Positions 36,269 to 45,449 of a DNA stretch of 64,000 nucleotides are shown here, piece after piece. How positions within the stretch are numbered: position 1 is the first letter of the stretch; every line of letters starts with the position of its first letter. This DNA comes from Alkalispirochaeta americana (lineage in GTDB: Bacteria > Spirochaetota > Spirochaetia > DSM-27196 > Alkalispirochaetaceae), in assembly GCF_900156105.1 (NCBI RefSeq), contig NZ_FTMS01000017.1:1-64000 (forward strand), given 5' to 3'. A model generated the notes under the pieces. It was not told the origin of the DNA. It saw nothing but the letters and a program-made list of their open reading frames with translations, and ran no database searches. The position numbers and the translations under genes were made by a program.

Positions 36269-37156
36269 TCACCCCGAGGGGAGCGGTTTCCAGGGCTCCA
36301 CGTGGGTGATCACCCGGGTATCCTCGCCAAAACGATCCTTGATCCGGGCTTCCACGGCCGTAGCGATCAAATGGCCAGCATCGACAGTGATCGATCCGTC
36401 CACACGGAAATGAACCTCCACAGCCACGGTGGTCCCCAGCTTTCGGGTCTTGAGATTATGAGGGTCGCTCACCCCGGGAACAGCCGCCACATCTTCAAGA
36501 ATACGCTGACATTCCTCCCCGGGAAGGGCCACGTCAGTCATCTCCCGGATTGCCAGCACCGAGGTCTTGATCCCCACCCCGATAATCAGCACCGCCACCA
36601 GGGCTGCCGCCAGGGAATCCATAATTCTCCAGGACGGACCCAGCAGAGCTGCCGCAACGATCCCCGCGAAGGCTGCCAGCGACGAAAGCGCATCGGACCG
36701 GTGGTGCCAGGCGTTGGCTGCTACCGCAGGACTTCCTGAGGCAATCCCTGCCCGGCGTGTTACCTGGTACAACCCTTCCTTCACCAGGATGGAGACAAAA
36801 GCAGCTCCCGCAGCGTAGAGTCGGGGAGGTGGCGGAGCATCTCCTGCCAGACTCCCCAGGGCAGACTGCACAGCGTCCCAGCCGATGCCTACCCCCGCTC
36901 CCGCCAGAAGCACACCCACAAAGAGAGCGCTTACCGTCTCGTACCGGCCATGGCCAAAAGCATGGTTGTCATCGGGAGGACGGCTTGCCGCATGCAACCC
37001 CAGGAGAACAGCGCCGTCGGTAATAAGGTCCGACAAAGAATGAAATCCGTCGGCCACGAGAGCCCGGCTTCCTGCAAGGATGCCCAGGGCGATCTTTACT
37101 CCGCCCAGAAGACAGTTGAGGACCGCCCCGGTAAGAGTGATATGCATAACGTTCAT
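36269..37156 (-). CDS. cation diffusion facilitator metal transporter
   Basis: 295 aa from ATG 37154-37156 (SD GGGAGAAG). Six TM helices; the transport site has the HSLSD motif in TM2 and the HRSDALSS motif in TM5 (H-x3-D pairs of the Zn/Fe/Mn CDF families), followed by a cytoplasmic ferredoxin-like domain (VEVHFRVDGSITVDAGH). It exports divalent metal in exchange for protons. HxxxD in both helices fits Zn2+ or Fe2+ more than Mn2+, but specificity is not secure. Confidence 0.88.
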   Translation of the reverse strand: MNVMHITLTGAVLNCLLGGVKIALGILAGSRALVADGFHSLSDLITDGAVLLGLHAASRPPDDNHAFGHGRYETVSALFVGVLLAGAGVGIGWDAVQSALGSLAGDAPPPPRLYAAGAAFVSILVKEGLYQVTRRAGIASGSPAVAANAWHHRSDALSSLAAFAGIVAAALLGPSWRIMDSLAAALVAVLIIGVGIKTSVLAIREMTDVALPGEECQRILEDVAAVPGVSDPHNLKTRKLGTTVAVEVHFRVDGSITVDAGHLIATAVEARIKDRFGEDTRVITHVEPWKPLPSG

Positions 37157-37324
37157 AGATCTTCTCCCAGAATTATCAAAAACCCTCCCGCTGTCAATCG
37201 AAGGGGAAAAGAGATCGAAAGTCCCCTCGACGGCAAGCCCTTGGGGCAGTACTTTATACATCGGAAAGGCCGCCGGGAACACCCCGACGGTCAACCTCAA
37301 GCCCCCCACCAGAGGGGCGCACGA

Positions 37325-37348
37325 ACATAGAGACATAGAGACATAGAG
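37325..37348 (+). repeat. three tandem 8-bp repeats upstream of msrA
   Basis: ACATAGAG repeated three times in the 220-bp gap between the divergent CDF gene and msrA, 28 bp before the msrA start codon. A perfect short tandem array in a leader can change copy number by slippage. No function is shown. Confidence 0.7.
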
Positions 37349-37376
37349 AAAACAGCGACCCCTGGAGGCAGAAACC

Positions 37377-37958
37377 ATGACCAGATCACCCCTGAGCGAG
37401 ACCGGCACCGATACAGCGACCCTGGGAGGCGGTTGTTTCTGGTGTCTTGAAGCGATTTTCCAGCGCCTCCCCGGAGTGCTTCAGGTGGAGCCGGGCTACG
37501 CCGGAGGAACCCGGCCTGACCCCACCTACGAGGAAGTCTGCCGGGGCGATACAGGACACGCCGAGGTGGTAAGAATTACCTTTGATCCCCGGATCATCAG
37601 CTATGAAGAACTACTGGGCACCTTCTGGCGAGCCCATGATCCAACCACACTCAACCGTCAGGGAGCGGACCAGGGAACCCAGTACCGCTCGATTCTTCTC
37701 TATACCAGCGAGGAACAACGCCTCCAGGCAGAGAAATCCCGGGATCAGTGGAACGCGAAAAACCCCTCCCGGCCGCCCGCGGTGACCCAGGTGGTGCCCC
37801 TGGAACGATTTTTCCCGGCCGAGGAGTACCACCACGATTATTACCGGAACAATCCCCGAGCCGGATATTGCCGACTGGTCATTCAGCCCAAGGTGGAAGC
37901 GCTCTTTCCCCGGGATCAGGAGCAGGATCGGCACCGTTCCACAGAGCAGCCAGGGTAA
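37377..37958 (+). CDS. msrA: peptide methionine sulfoxide reductase A
   Basis: 193 aa. Catalytic GGGCFWCLEAIF with the reactive Cys, the GYAGG loop and the YHHDYYRNNP substrate-site segment. It repairs methionine-S-sulfoxide in proteins, using a thiol reductant. The 3' end overlaps the convergent laccase-domain gene by 80 nt. Confidence 0.95.
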   Translation: MTRSPLSETGTDTATLGGGCFWCLEAIFQRLPGVLQVEPGYAGGTRPDPTYEEVCRGDTGHAEVVRITFDPRIISYEELLGTFWRAHDPTTLNRQGADQGTQYRSILLYTSEEQRLQAEKSRDQWNAKNPSRPPAVTQVVPLERFFPAEEYHHDYYRNNPRAGYCRLVIQPKVEALFPRDQEQDRHRSTEQPG

Positions 37959-38700
37959 CCATTCGCCCCGTCTCGGAGCCCTCCCGGCGAACCGAAAAAA
38001 ACCGGGGATCACAGGAGTTGCAGATACCGGCATCCAGAATTTCCCCGGGAAAACCGGCCCTCCGCAGGTTTTCCCGAGAAGCCCTCTGCAGATCGATCCC
38101 GTAGTATCCCCCGCCCCGGGGAATCACCGCCCGGGGGCATTCCAGATCATCCTGAAAAACCCTCTTCAGAAGTGCATCGCTCTGAACGTAGCAATCGGGG
38201 CAAATACCTGGACCATAGATCACCCGCATATTCTCAGGACGGCAACCCAGAGCGACCATCCGCCGAAACAGTTGCGCCTCCAGACGGAGCGCGATTCCCC
38301 TCCATCCGCAGTGCACGATCCCCAAAAGACCCTTGCGACGATCCTGTATGACAACCGGAAAGCAATCGGCCGTGGTTATCCCGAGGTAGAGCCCCCGTTC
38401 CCCGGTGATCAGTCCGTCGAAGCCCTTCAGATTCTGGCGATCCGGCAAGACACCCTCACCACCTGAGGAACCATCTGCCTCAAGGATCTTGTCACCGTGC
38501 TCCAGGAGCACACGGACCATCCGCTCCAGGGCAATCCCCGAGGCCTCGCCCAGACGTCGATAGTTTCCGGCAACGGCGGTTGTATCGAGACAGCTGCCGG
38601 TCGCACCATAGAGCATGTTACCGTTCTTCCGGGTGGTGGTGACAAGATCCAGCTCCTCATGACGAAATCGCACATACCAGGGGCTCTCTTCCTGAAGCAT
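37879..38700 (-). CDS. laccase-domain (YfiH/PgeF) protein
   Basis: 273 aa from ATG 38698-38700 with SD GGGAGGT. Family metal-site residues are in the HCGWRGIA block, the first His-bearing region at ADCFPVVI, and GPGICPDCYV. Members act as purine nucleoside phosphorylases or multicopper-type oxidoreductases and affect peptidoglycan editing in E. coli. Its last ~27 residues are encoded opposite the end of msrA; the extension past the usual NGADP-like end is unusual. Confidence 0.88.
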   Translation of the reverse strand: MLQEESPWYVRFRHEELDLVTTTRKNGNMLYGATGSCLDTTAVAGNYRRLGEASGIALERMVRVLLEHGDKILEADGSSGGEGVLPDRQNLKGFDGLITGERGLYLGITTADCFPVVIQDRRKGLLGIVHCGWRGIALRLEAQLFRRMVALGCRPENMRVIYGPGICPDCYVQSDALLKRVFQDDLECPRAVIPRGGGYYGIDLQRASRENLRRAGFPGEILDAGICNSCDPRFFSVRREGSETGRMVTLAALWNGADPAPDPGERALPPWAE

Positions 38701-38830
38701 CTTTACCTCCCGGACGGATTGAATTATTACCGTCCCACAGGATACCCTGAGGCACCCAAAGAGAAAACCTCCAGAATCATCCAGCAGGAGGGGCCCTCGG
38801 CGGAGAACCCCGAAGGAAAGAGAGAAACCG

Positions 38831-39214
38831 ATGAAACACCAGGCCATCACAACGACAGATGCTCCCGCCGCAATCGGACCCTACTCGCAAGCCCTGCGGG
38901 CGGGTGATTTTTTATACACCTCAGGGCAGCTTCCATTGGACCCCGCAACGATGACAATCTCCTCCCCCGACATTCAGGACCAGACCCGGCAGGCTCTGGA
39001 AAACCTGAAAGCTCTCCTGAAAGCAGGAGGCTCAAGCCTGGAAAAAACGGTCAAGGTTACGGTGTTCTTAAAAGATCTGGAGCAATTCAGCGCCATGAAC
39101 GAGATCTATCAGAAATACTTTGGCCCTACCCCCCCTGCCCGTTCCTGCGTGGAAGTAGCCCGGCTTCCGAAGGACGCAGCAATCGAGATTGAGGCAATAG
39201 CGCTAGTGGACTAA
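38831..39214 (+). CDS. ridA: RidA family enamine/imine deaminase
   Basis: 127 aa, full length. IGPYSQALRAGDFLYTSGQLPLDP and the C-terminal RSCVEVARLPKDAAIEIEAIA carry the RidA signature, including the Arg that binds the carboxylate of 2-aminoacrylate. It hydrolyses reactive enamines made by PLP enzymes. It is divergent from the laccase-domain gene and overlaps the PilZ gene end by 4 nt. Confidence 0.94.
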   Translation: MKHQAITTTDAPAAIGPYSQALRAGDFLYTSGQLPLDPATMTISSPDIQDQTRQALENLKALLKAGGSSLEKTVKVTVFLKDLEQFSAMNEIYQKYFGPTPPARSCVEVARLPKDAAIEIEAIALVD

Positions 39215-39543
39215 TCAGCAGCACCGAGGAAGGCAGCTATCTTCTCCACATCAAAATCGAGCACCTCGGTAAACTCGATTCCCACATCGTAGCCCCCGCC
39301 TTCGCGGGGGCTGCATCGAAGCACAACGCCCTCCCCCTGAATCGGCGGAGTTGAGTCGTCTTCGCCAAGCTGAATCATCAGATAGACCCTGCTGTAAAGA
39401 TCTACAGGTTCATCCACCTGGCAACCAATTCCCGCAGTGCTGATATCCGTTCCCCGGGAGGGAATAAAGGTCTCTTTGCCAAAACCAAGGTGTATCAATT
39501 GCCGGAGCCGATAACGGGGGCTCTGTCGTCGATCTTGTTCCAT
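39211..39543 (-). CDS. single-domain PilZ protein
   Basis: 110 aa from ATG 39541-39543. c-di-GMP motifs are RRQSPRYR near the N-terminus (RxxxR) and the DISTAGIG block (DxSxxG). As a stand-alone PilZ domain it probably relays c-di-GMP level to a partner. A TATAAT box (39550-39555) is 6 nt upstream of the ATG, suggesting a leaderless message. It diverges from a chemoreceptor gene, which may be functionally linked. Confidence 0.85.
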   Translation of the reverse strand: MEQDRRQSPRYRLRQLIHLGFGKETFIPSRGTDISTAGIGCQVDEPVDLYSRVYLMIQLGEDDSTPPIQGEGVVLRCSPREGGGYDVGIEFTEVLDFDVEKIAAFLGAAD

Positions 39544-39729
39544 TCCCCCATTATACGCCCTTCCAGAAAAAAAACAGGATTTCATCACAGGGTTTCCGTT
39601 TTTTGGGAAACGCTGAAAAATTCGGCGCCCTGTGTTACTCTGAAAGTACCGTGGCATCCGGCAGAAGATGCCCTGAGAGGCAGGCCTGTCCTGCATCACC
39701 CCAGGCAACTCCTCACAAGGAGGAACACC

Positions 39730-41835
39730 TTGAAGCGCCGCAAAACCATGACAGTTCGAATCGTCTCTCTGGCCGGTATTATATTCCTCGCCATGACCGC
39801 CCTGCTTTTGGGTGTAATCTTTCCGGGCCACTACCGGGAAACCCTCAGAACGATCCGCTCCAGTCTTTTCCACGAGATTCAAAAGGAATCCTACAGCGTC
39901 TATGGAACCATCTTCGCACCTGTGGAAATCCTCACCGAGCAGTACGCCGCGATAATTAACGAACTGGGCTTTGAAGACCTGGAAACACTGGAAAGAATCA
40001 GCCGGACCCAAATCGCCGCACGGGACCTCATCGTCGGTGGTGGCTACTGGCTCGAGTACTACACGATTCCCGACGAGAAGTTCTTTGGCCCTTTCTGGTA
40101 TAAGGAGGGTGATGATATTCTCCTCACCTGGGAATACAGCAACGAAGAAAACGACCACACCCAATTTGACTGGTATCGGAACGATGGGATAGCGACCAAC
40201 CAGACCGTTGTCTGGAGCGATCTCTACGAGGACGCCGTCACCGGTGTTCCCATGATTACCGCCACTTCTGCCCTGATGCAGGGGAGAGACAAGACCGGTG
40301 TAGTCACCATCGATATCGGCCTGGAAGAGCTAACCGATTACTTTTCCCGGATAGAGATAGACCTGATCTCTGATTATACCCTTACGCTACTCTCCCGGGA
40401 GGGCGAAGCCATAATCAGCAGCGACACCAGCCGCACCGGAACACGCCCCTTTGCCCGCGGCCCTGAAGAAGGGCAGGAAGCGCTCTTCGAGGAAGGAAAC
40501 GCTCTGGTTGTCTACGCTCCCATCGCATCTACAGGGCTGGTTATCGCACTGGACACACCCCTGTGGCATCTCACCGTTCCGGTTACCCGGAGTCTGGCCC
40601 GGGGCATCCTTCTGGCCCTGGGAGTCCTTGCCGGATCGATACTCCTTCTGGGATTTGTCATGAACCGCCGCATATCTTCGCCCATCAAAAAGACAGTACA
40701 ACTGTTGCAGGAGATATCCCTGGGAGCAGGAGACCTCACCCAACGAATAGAGAGCACCAGTAACGATGAACTGTCAGAGATGGCCACCCACTTCAACGAG
40801 ACACTGAAGAAGGTACAGAGCCTGGTGGTCGGAGTAAAAACTCAGTCCCGGGTTCTGCAAAGCACCGGTGATGATCTTGCAGCCAACATGGAGGAGTCAT
40901 CGGCGGCGGTCCAGCAGGCCAGCAGCACCCTCCAGGAGATCAAGGCAAAAACCTGCGACCAGGCATCCAACGTCGAGGAGACCACCTCCACGATGAAGGA
41001 AATAACCAGAACGATCTCTGCCCTGAAAGACCGAATCGATGAACAGGCCGCGAGTGTTACGCAATCATCCTCAGCGGTGGAAGAGATGCTGGCCAATATA
41101 TCCTCGGTCACGGCCAATCTGGGGAAAAACGCCGAGAACGTTAATATGCTCACCCAGGCATCGGAAAAAGGCCGAAACGACCTCTCCTCTGTGGCGGAAC
41201 AGATCCGAAAGGTCTCGAAAGACTCCGAGGGGCTGATCAAGATAAGCTCCGTCATCGGGGATATTGCCCGGCAAACCAACCTACTCTCCATGAACGCTGC
41301 CATCGAGGCGGCTCACGCCGGTGAATCCGGAGCAGGTTTTGCTGTAGTAGCCCAGGAGATCAGAAACTTGGCCGAATCATCGGCAAAGCAAGCAAAAATG
41401 ATCTCCAGCGAACTCAAAAAGATCAAGGAATCGGTAGCCCTCAGCGTCGGGGCCACCGAGGAGGTTCTTCTTCAGTTTTCTGATATCGACCAGCGAATAC
41501 AGACGGTCTCGGAACGGGAGGCAAGCATACGCAACGCCATGGACGAGCAGAGCGCAGGAAGCCAGGAAATACTCCGGGCCATTGGTCTTCTCAACGAGAT
41601 CACCTCCCAGGTGCAATCAGGAGCTGTGGAAATAATGTCGGGAAGCACCGAGGTCATCCAGGAAAGCCAGCGCCTGGGAGACGTGACCCTCGAGGTCACC
41701 CAGGGAATCGAGAGCGTTGCCCTGGGAGCCCAGGAAATAACCCGGGCCGTCCAGACGGCCCGGGAGTTGAGCAATACCACCAAAGAGACCATCCTGGCGC
41801 TCAATCAGGAGCTGGAAAAGTTCAAGGTTGAGTAG
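39730..41835 (+). CDS. methyl-accepting chemotaxis protein
   Basis: 701 aa from TTG 39730, preceded by AAGGAGGA (39717-39724). TM1 at about 9-30, an extracytoplasmic Cache sensor (about 35-280), TM2 (about 285-310), HAMP, and a cytoplasmic signalling domain with the conserved hairpin tip ([20 protein letters not shown]). It senses small molecules outside the inner membrane and controls CheA. Ligand unknown. Gln/Glu pairs suitable for methylation flank the tip. Confidence 0.93.
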   Translation: MKRRKTMTVRIVSLAGIIFLAMTALLLGVIFPGHYRETLRTIRSSLFHEIQKESYSVYGTIFAPVEILTEQYAAIINELGFEDLETLERISRTQIAARDLIVGGGYWLEYYTIPDEKFFGPFWYKEGDDILLTWEYSNEENDHTQFDWYRNDGIATNQTVVWSDLYEDAVTGVPMITATSALMQGRDKTGVVTIDIGLEELTDYFSRIEIDLISDYTLTLLSREGEAIISSDTSRTGTRPFARGPEEGQEALFEEGNALVVYAPIASTGLVIALDTPLWHLTVPVTRSLARGILLALGVLAGSILLLGFVMNRRISSPIKKTVQLLQEISLGAGDLTQRIESTSNDELSEMATHFNETLKKVQSLVVGVKTQSRVLQSTGDDLAANMEESSAAVQQASSTLQEIKAKTCDQASNVEETTSTMKEITRTISALKDRIDEQAASVTQSSSAVEEMLANISSVTANLGKNAENVNMLTQASEKGRNDLSSVAEQIRKVSKDSEGLIKISSVIGDIARQTNLLSMNAAIEAAHAGESGAGFAVVAQEIRNLAESSAKQAKMISSELKKIKESVALSVGATEEVLLQFSDIDQRIQTVSEREASIRNAMDEQSAGSQEILRAIGLLNEITSQVQSGAVEIMSGSTEVIQESQRLGDVTLEVTQGIESVALGAQEITRAVQTARELSNTTKETILALNQELEKFKVE

Positions 41836-41913
41836 GCCCCGGAGATAACCCGAGACAGGCCCGGCACAGCAGGCGCGCCGGGCCCGGGTGATACCGCCCC
41901 GAACACGGCCCAT

Positions 41914-44370
41914 TTAAAAGACCCGGGCGGCCCGAACCCGTCGGATCTGGCTTTTACCGAGCTCCCCCCTATCCCCGTCATCGAAGCTCTGGCGCCAGGC
42001 ATCGAGGCTACTGATCTCGGAGGAACTCCAGTAGTTTACGTCGCCAAATCCTCCCAGACCCTGGGCATGCAGATTCTCGTACATCAAATTCAATTCATCC
42101 CGGGAAGGAAGGAACCAATCGTCGAAGATCGTTCCGTTACGCTCCACAATCAGATCATGGGCAAGCCTCGCAGCGTAATCACTCCTGTTATTACGGGGCT
42201 CCACATCCCCGAAGGTGTGTACTATTTCTGCCGTGTTGCTTGCTCCCGTGCCAACTGCCGTGCCCCGGGCCTGGAGACCCACTTCCGTTGCATAGCCGCC
42301 CCAGGGCTTCCCGGACCACTCCGTCCCGGCTGGAGCCGCTTCAAGATAGGTCCAGGGAAAATCATCTGCTTCGTCTACGTAGGCTATCCGTCCGCCCGCA
42401 GGGCCAAAGTCACCGATACCGTAGGACAGATCGACCGTTCGGGCAGGCCGAACACCGAAGCCACGGGCATTCCAGGGATAATCTTCGTGGCGAAAACCAA
42501 CCGTCACAGGAACCGTATCATCCCATCCGACGCCACGGAGAACACGCGCCCCCCCAAAGGACGGCCCCCGATAGTCAACCTGTGATTCCCCAGGATACTC
42601 TGCCCTCCAGTCCCAGACCCACTCCCAAACATTCCCGCTCATATCATGAATCCCCAGCTGGTTGGCTTCTTTTGTTCCCACCGGCTGGGTTTTTTTCCCC
42701 TCACCGGTATCACTGTTGCCTGCATGCCACGCGACCGCTCCGGTGGCAGCCGGGTCAGCATGATCAGCCCGTGCACCCGATGCATAATTGTGGGGGGTCC
42801 AGTTGGTTCCGTCCTGATAGCTCGCCCCATACTGCCACTCTCCCTCGGTGGGCAATCGATAGCCTCCTGCGGACCGGTCCAGGTATGGATTATCGATCGC
42901 CCCTTCACCACCCTGGATACCATTGCCTGCCCTCGAGTCCCGTATGGGTCTGGTCCGTTCCGGATCCTCGTAATACACCGGACTCAAGCCTGACATCTCA
43001 CTGTAGGCATTCATCCAGACAATCGCGTCACGCCAACTAATCATGGTAACAGGCTCGTGCCGCCCCTGCGCGGTGGGCTGCCCTCCTGTCCTGCCACGGC
43101 TTCCTTCACGCCCCGGCCGGGCGAAACCATATCCATTATCCTCAGCCCACCGCCTGACGGTGTACCATAACTCGTAGGTTACCTGATAGCGGGCTATTTC
43201 AAAGCTCGATATGCTATGGTCAAAGCTGTTCTGTTCCCCTTCCGATCTCTGTCGGAAGACACCACCAGGAACAGAGACCATCTCCCGGAAATCAATATCG
43301 GAAAGATCTCGATACGGGCCAACAGGGTTGACCTCGAATCGAACCCGCCGGGAACTGATCATGGTACCCCTGGAGACCACCAGGGAGAGCCAGTAGGTTC
43401 CGGGAGTCGAGGCAACCCCCGATGGCCCGATCCTGAGGGATCGCCCCGTCTCACCCGGTATGACCATGCCGTTCAGGTACCATCTGATTTCATCGGGTTC
43501 CGAGGCAGGATCCAGAGTCATCTCTATGGTCACGACCTCTCCGTGATCAATGTTCTCAACAAGACCGTCGAGCGCAATATTATAGGGGTTGTTCAGGTCG
43601 CCCCCAAGGTTCACCAGAATCGCCCCAGGAGGCGGAGGAGCCTCACCGTATATCAGAAGATCATCCTCGGTCAGGGGAAACACCCCCGACGATTCCTCTC
43701 CCTCAATAATCCGCACAGCAACGTGTAACGGCCAGGCCACGTGGTCCCCGTCTTTTAGCAAAAGGTTCAGCGTATAATATCCGGTGTCCCATAGACCGGT
43801 ATAACTGGCCTCGGCATCGGTGGGGCTGATTACGAAGGAACCGGAGATGTCATGCTCTGATCCTCCCGCCGGTACAAGAGACGCTTCTATCACCGGGCTA
43901 TCCAGGGATTCCTGTGGCCAGCTGATGAAAATATTCAAGGTTCCCGATCCCTCCAGGGGATAAAGGGCTACATCGGCTTTCGCGGTCGCGCCCGATTCAA
44001 CCTCAACCGTCGCAGATCCATAGGCGACAACCACCCCGTCGGAGTTTTCCGCCTTGACGGTAACTGTCCAATCACCCTGCGCAAGATCCGAGAAGGTAAC
44101 CGTTGTACGGGATGAATTAATCCGGTTGCTCTGGACAGGCCCGGGTCCATTCACGCGAACACGATAGGCCTCGATCTCCATTTCTATCTCGGGAAGGATC
44201 GTAGCACCGGAGACGAGGGAGGTCTCAAGAGAGACCGTTAGCGATCCTCCCGAGGGTGAGGGAGAACTCCTGGAACCATCGGCCTTGAAGGGGTTTTGAC
44301 AACCAGCAAGCACTAGCGTCACTCCAATCAGCACCGCAGGGACAATACCATGACGATAAGACCGATACAT
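41914..44370 (-). CDS. SUMF1-domain lipoprotein with C-terminal Lcl-like domain
   Basis: 818 aa from ATG 44368-44370 (SD AGGAGGAAG). Lipobox LVLAGC gives a lipid-anchored protein. Residues about 30-350 are Ig-like/beta-rich repeats. Residues about 360-640 are a formylglycine-generating-enzyme (SUMF1) domain: FRQRSEGE, RYQVTYELW, GGYRLPTEGEWQYGA, GIHDMSGNVWEWVWD, and RVLRGVGWDD. Residues about 645-818 match the DUF1566/Lcl C-terminal domain (DWFLPSRDELNLMY, YWSSSE). SUMF1 domains in such surface proteins usually act as a C-type-lectin-like scaffold; the catalytic Cys pair of true FGE is not apparent. Spirochaete genomes often carry families of these. Confidence 0.8.
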   Translation of the reverse strand: MYRSYRHGIVPAVLIGVTLVLAGCQNPFKADGSRSSPSPSGGSLTVSLETSLVSGATILPEIEMEIEAYRVRVNGPGPVQSNRINSSRTTVTFSDLAQGDWTVTVKAENSDGVVVAYGSATVEVESGATAKADVALYPLEGSGTLNIFISWPQESLDSPVIEASLVPAGGSEHDISGSFVISPTDAEASYTGLWDTGYYTLNLLLKDGDHVAWPLHVAVRIIEGEESSGVFPLTEDDLLIYGEAPPPPGAILVNLGGDLNNPYNIALDGLVENIDHGEVVTIEMTLDPASEPDEIRWYLNGMVIPGETGRSLRIGPSGVASTPGTYWLSLVVSRGTMISSRRVRFEVNPVGPYRDLSDIDFREMVSVPGGVFRQRSEGEQNSFDHSISSFEIARYQVTYELWYTVRRWAEDNGYGFARPGREGSRGRTGGQPTAQGRHEPVTMISWRDAIVWMNAYSEMSGLSPVYYEDPERTRPIRDSRAGNGIQGGEGAIDNPYLDRSAGGYRLPTEGEWQYGASYQDGTNWTPHNYASGARADHADPAATGAVAWHAGNSDTGEGKKTQPVGTKEANQLGIHDMSGNVWEWVWDWRAEYPGESQVDYRGPSFGGARVLRGVGWDDTVPVTVGFRHEDYPWNARGFGVRPARTVDLSYGIGDFGPAGGRIAYVDEADDFPWTYLEAAPAGTEWSGKPWGGYATEVGLQARGTAVGTGASNTAEIVHTFGDVEPRNNRSDYAARLAHDLIVERNGTIFDDWFLPSRDELNLMYENLHAQGLGGFGDVNYWSSSEISSLDAWRQSFDDGDRGELGKSQIRRVRAARVF

Positions 44371-44542
44371 TCTTCCTCCTCTTTCCTCAATGAGAGACCA
44401 TGATTTTCGTGAAGACCAAAGAAAAGCACCGGGGCATCCCGGTTTTTTTGAAAAATCTTTTCTGTCCACATACACCATGTACATTGAGGGGGGAGTTTTC
44501 GCTTCGGCCATTTGAATATTGCCCTTTCCCCGGCATGGCCCG

Positions 44543-44572
44543 GACCCGGCGGGCACACTGAACCGCCGGGTC
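44543..44572. other. 10-bp perfect inverted repeat between divergent genes
   Basis: GACCCGGCGG and CCGCCGGGTC are separated by 10 nt in the 245-bp gap between the SUMF1 lipoprotein gene and tatD. No T-run is present. It could be a protein-binding dyad or an RNA hairpin. Apart from this, the gap shows a T-rich tract near 44441-44460 and nothing else recognisable. Confidence 0.5.
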
Positions 44573-44615
44573 AGTGGTTGCTGAAAGCGGGAGGATACTG
44601 AATACTGGGTTTCGT

Positions 44616-45449
44616 ATGAAAAAGACTCCCCTGGATATATCCCGGGTCTCCCGGGAAACTCCCTGGATACCCGGCATGAGCGACAGCCATTTTCACAGCC
44701 AGGCCCTGGCAGACCAGGGGCTTGATCCCCGGAAGCTCTTGCGTGAACTTCGCAACCTCGGGATGGGCCCCCTCATGGACGTGGCGATCACCCCCGAGGA
44801 CACCGACAAGACCGGAGACCTGCCCCGGATTTATCCAGCGCTTTACCGGTCCTGCGGCCTTCATCCGGTGGCATCCTGCCGCGAAGACTGGCGTGAGGCC
44901 CTGGCCCTGATCGACCACAAACTTTCACAGGAACCATTTTCAGCTCTGGGCGAGACAGGTCTGGATTGGTACCGAACCTATGCGCCCCGGGAACGGCAGC
45001 AGGAGATTTTCGATGCTCAACTTGCCTTGGCATCCAGCCATGGCCTGCCGGTAATCGTTCACAACCGCGAAGCTGATCAGGACTGCCTGGAGGCCCTGAA
45101 AAAGGCAGCTCTCTCCCGAGGCGGAATCATGCATTGCTTCAGCTCATCCCCAACTTGGGTGAAATCCTTTGTTGATGCAGGCATGTATATCAGCTTTGCC
45201 GGAAACATCACCTTCCCCTCGGCCCGGGAGCTCCGGGAAGCCCTGGTTTGCGTCCCCAAAGAGCGGTTGCTCCTCGAAACAGATGCTCCCTTTCTCGCTC
45301 CTCATCCCCATCGGGGGAAACTGAATCATCCTGCCATGGTGGCTTTCACCTACGCAACGGCGGCGGAGCTGCGCGGAGAAAATCTGGAGGATCTTGTCCA
45401 CCAGGTCTCGGAAAATCTGGAAACCCTCCTGGGCGACCTGCCTCAGTAG
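44616..45449 (+). CDS. tatD: TatD-family metal-dependent hydrolase
   Basis: About 277 aa from ATG 44616; the frame is open upstream to a GTG at 44574 and the start is uncertain. Metal ligands: HFH in SDSHFHSQ, Glu in GETGLDWY, His in VIVHNRE, His in MHCFS, and Asp in ETDAPFLAP. TatD proteins are Mg2+-dependent 3'-5' nucleases involved in DNA repair and turnover. It overlaps the convergent sensor-kinase gene by 7 nt. Confidence 0.9.
   Translation: MKKTPLDISRVSRETPWIPGMSDSHFHSQALADQGLDPRKLLRELRNLGMGPLMDVAITPEDTDKTGDLPRIYPALYRSCGLHPVASCREDWREALALIDHKLSQEPFSALGETGLDWYRTYAPRERQQEIFDAQLALASSHGLPVIVHNREADQDCLEALKKAALSRGGIMHCFSSSPTWVKSFVDAGMYISFAGNITFPSARELREALVCVPKERLLLETDAPFLAPHPHRGKLNHPAMVAFTYATAAELRGENLEDLVHQVSENLETLLGDLPQ

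Noticed and set aside
41914-44370. True formylglycine-generating enzyme
   Set aside because: No catalytic Cys pair is apparent in the SUMF1 domain, the protein is a lipoprotein, and no sulfatase gene is nearby.
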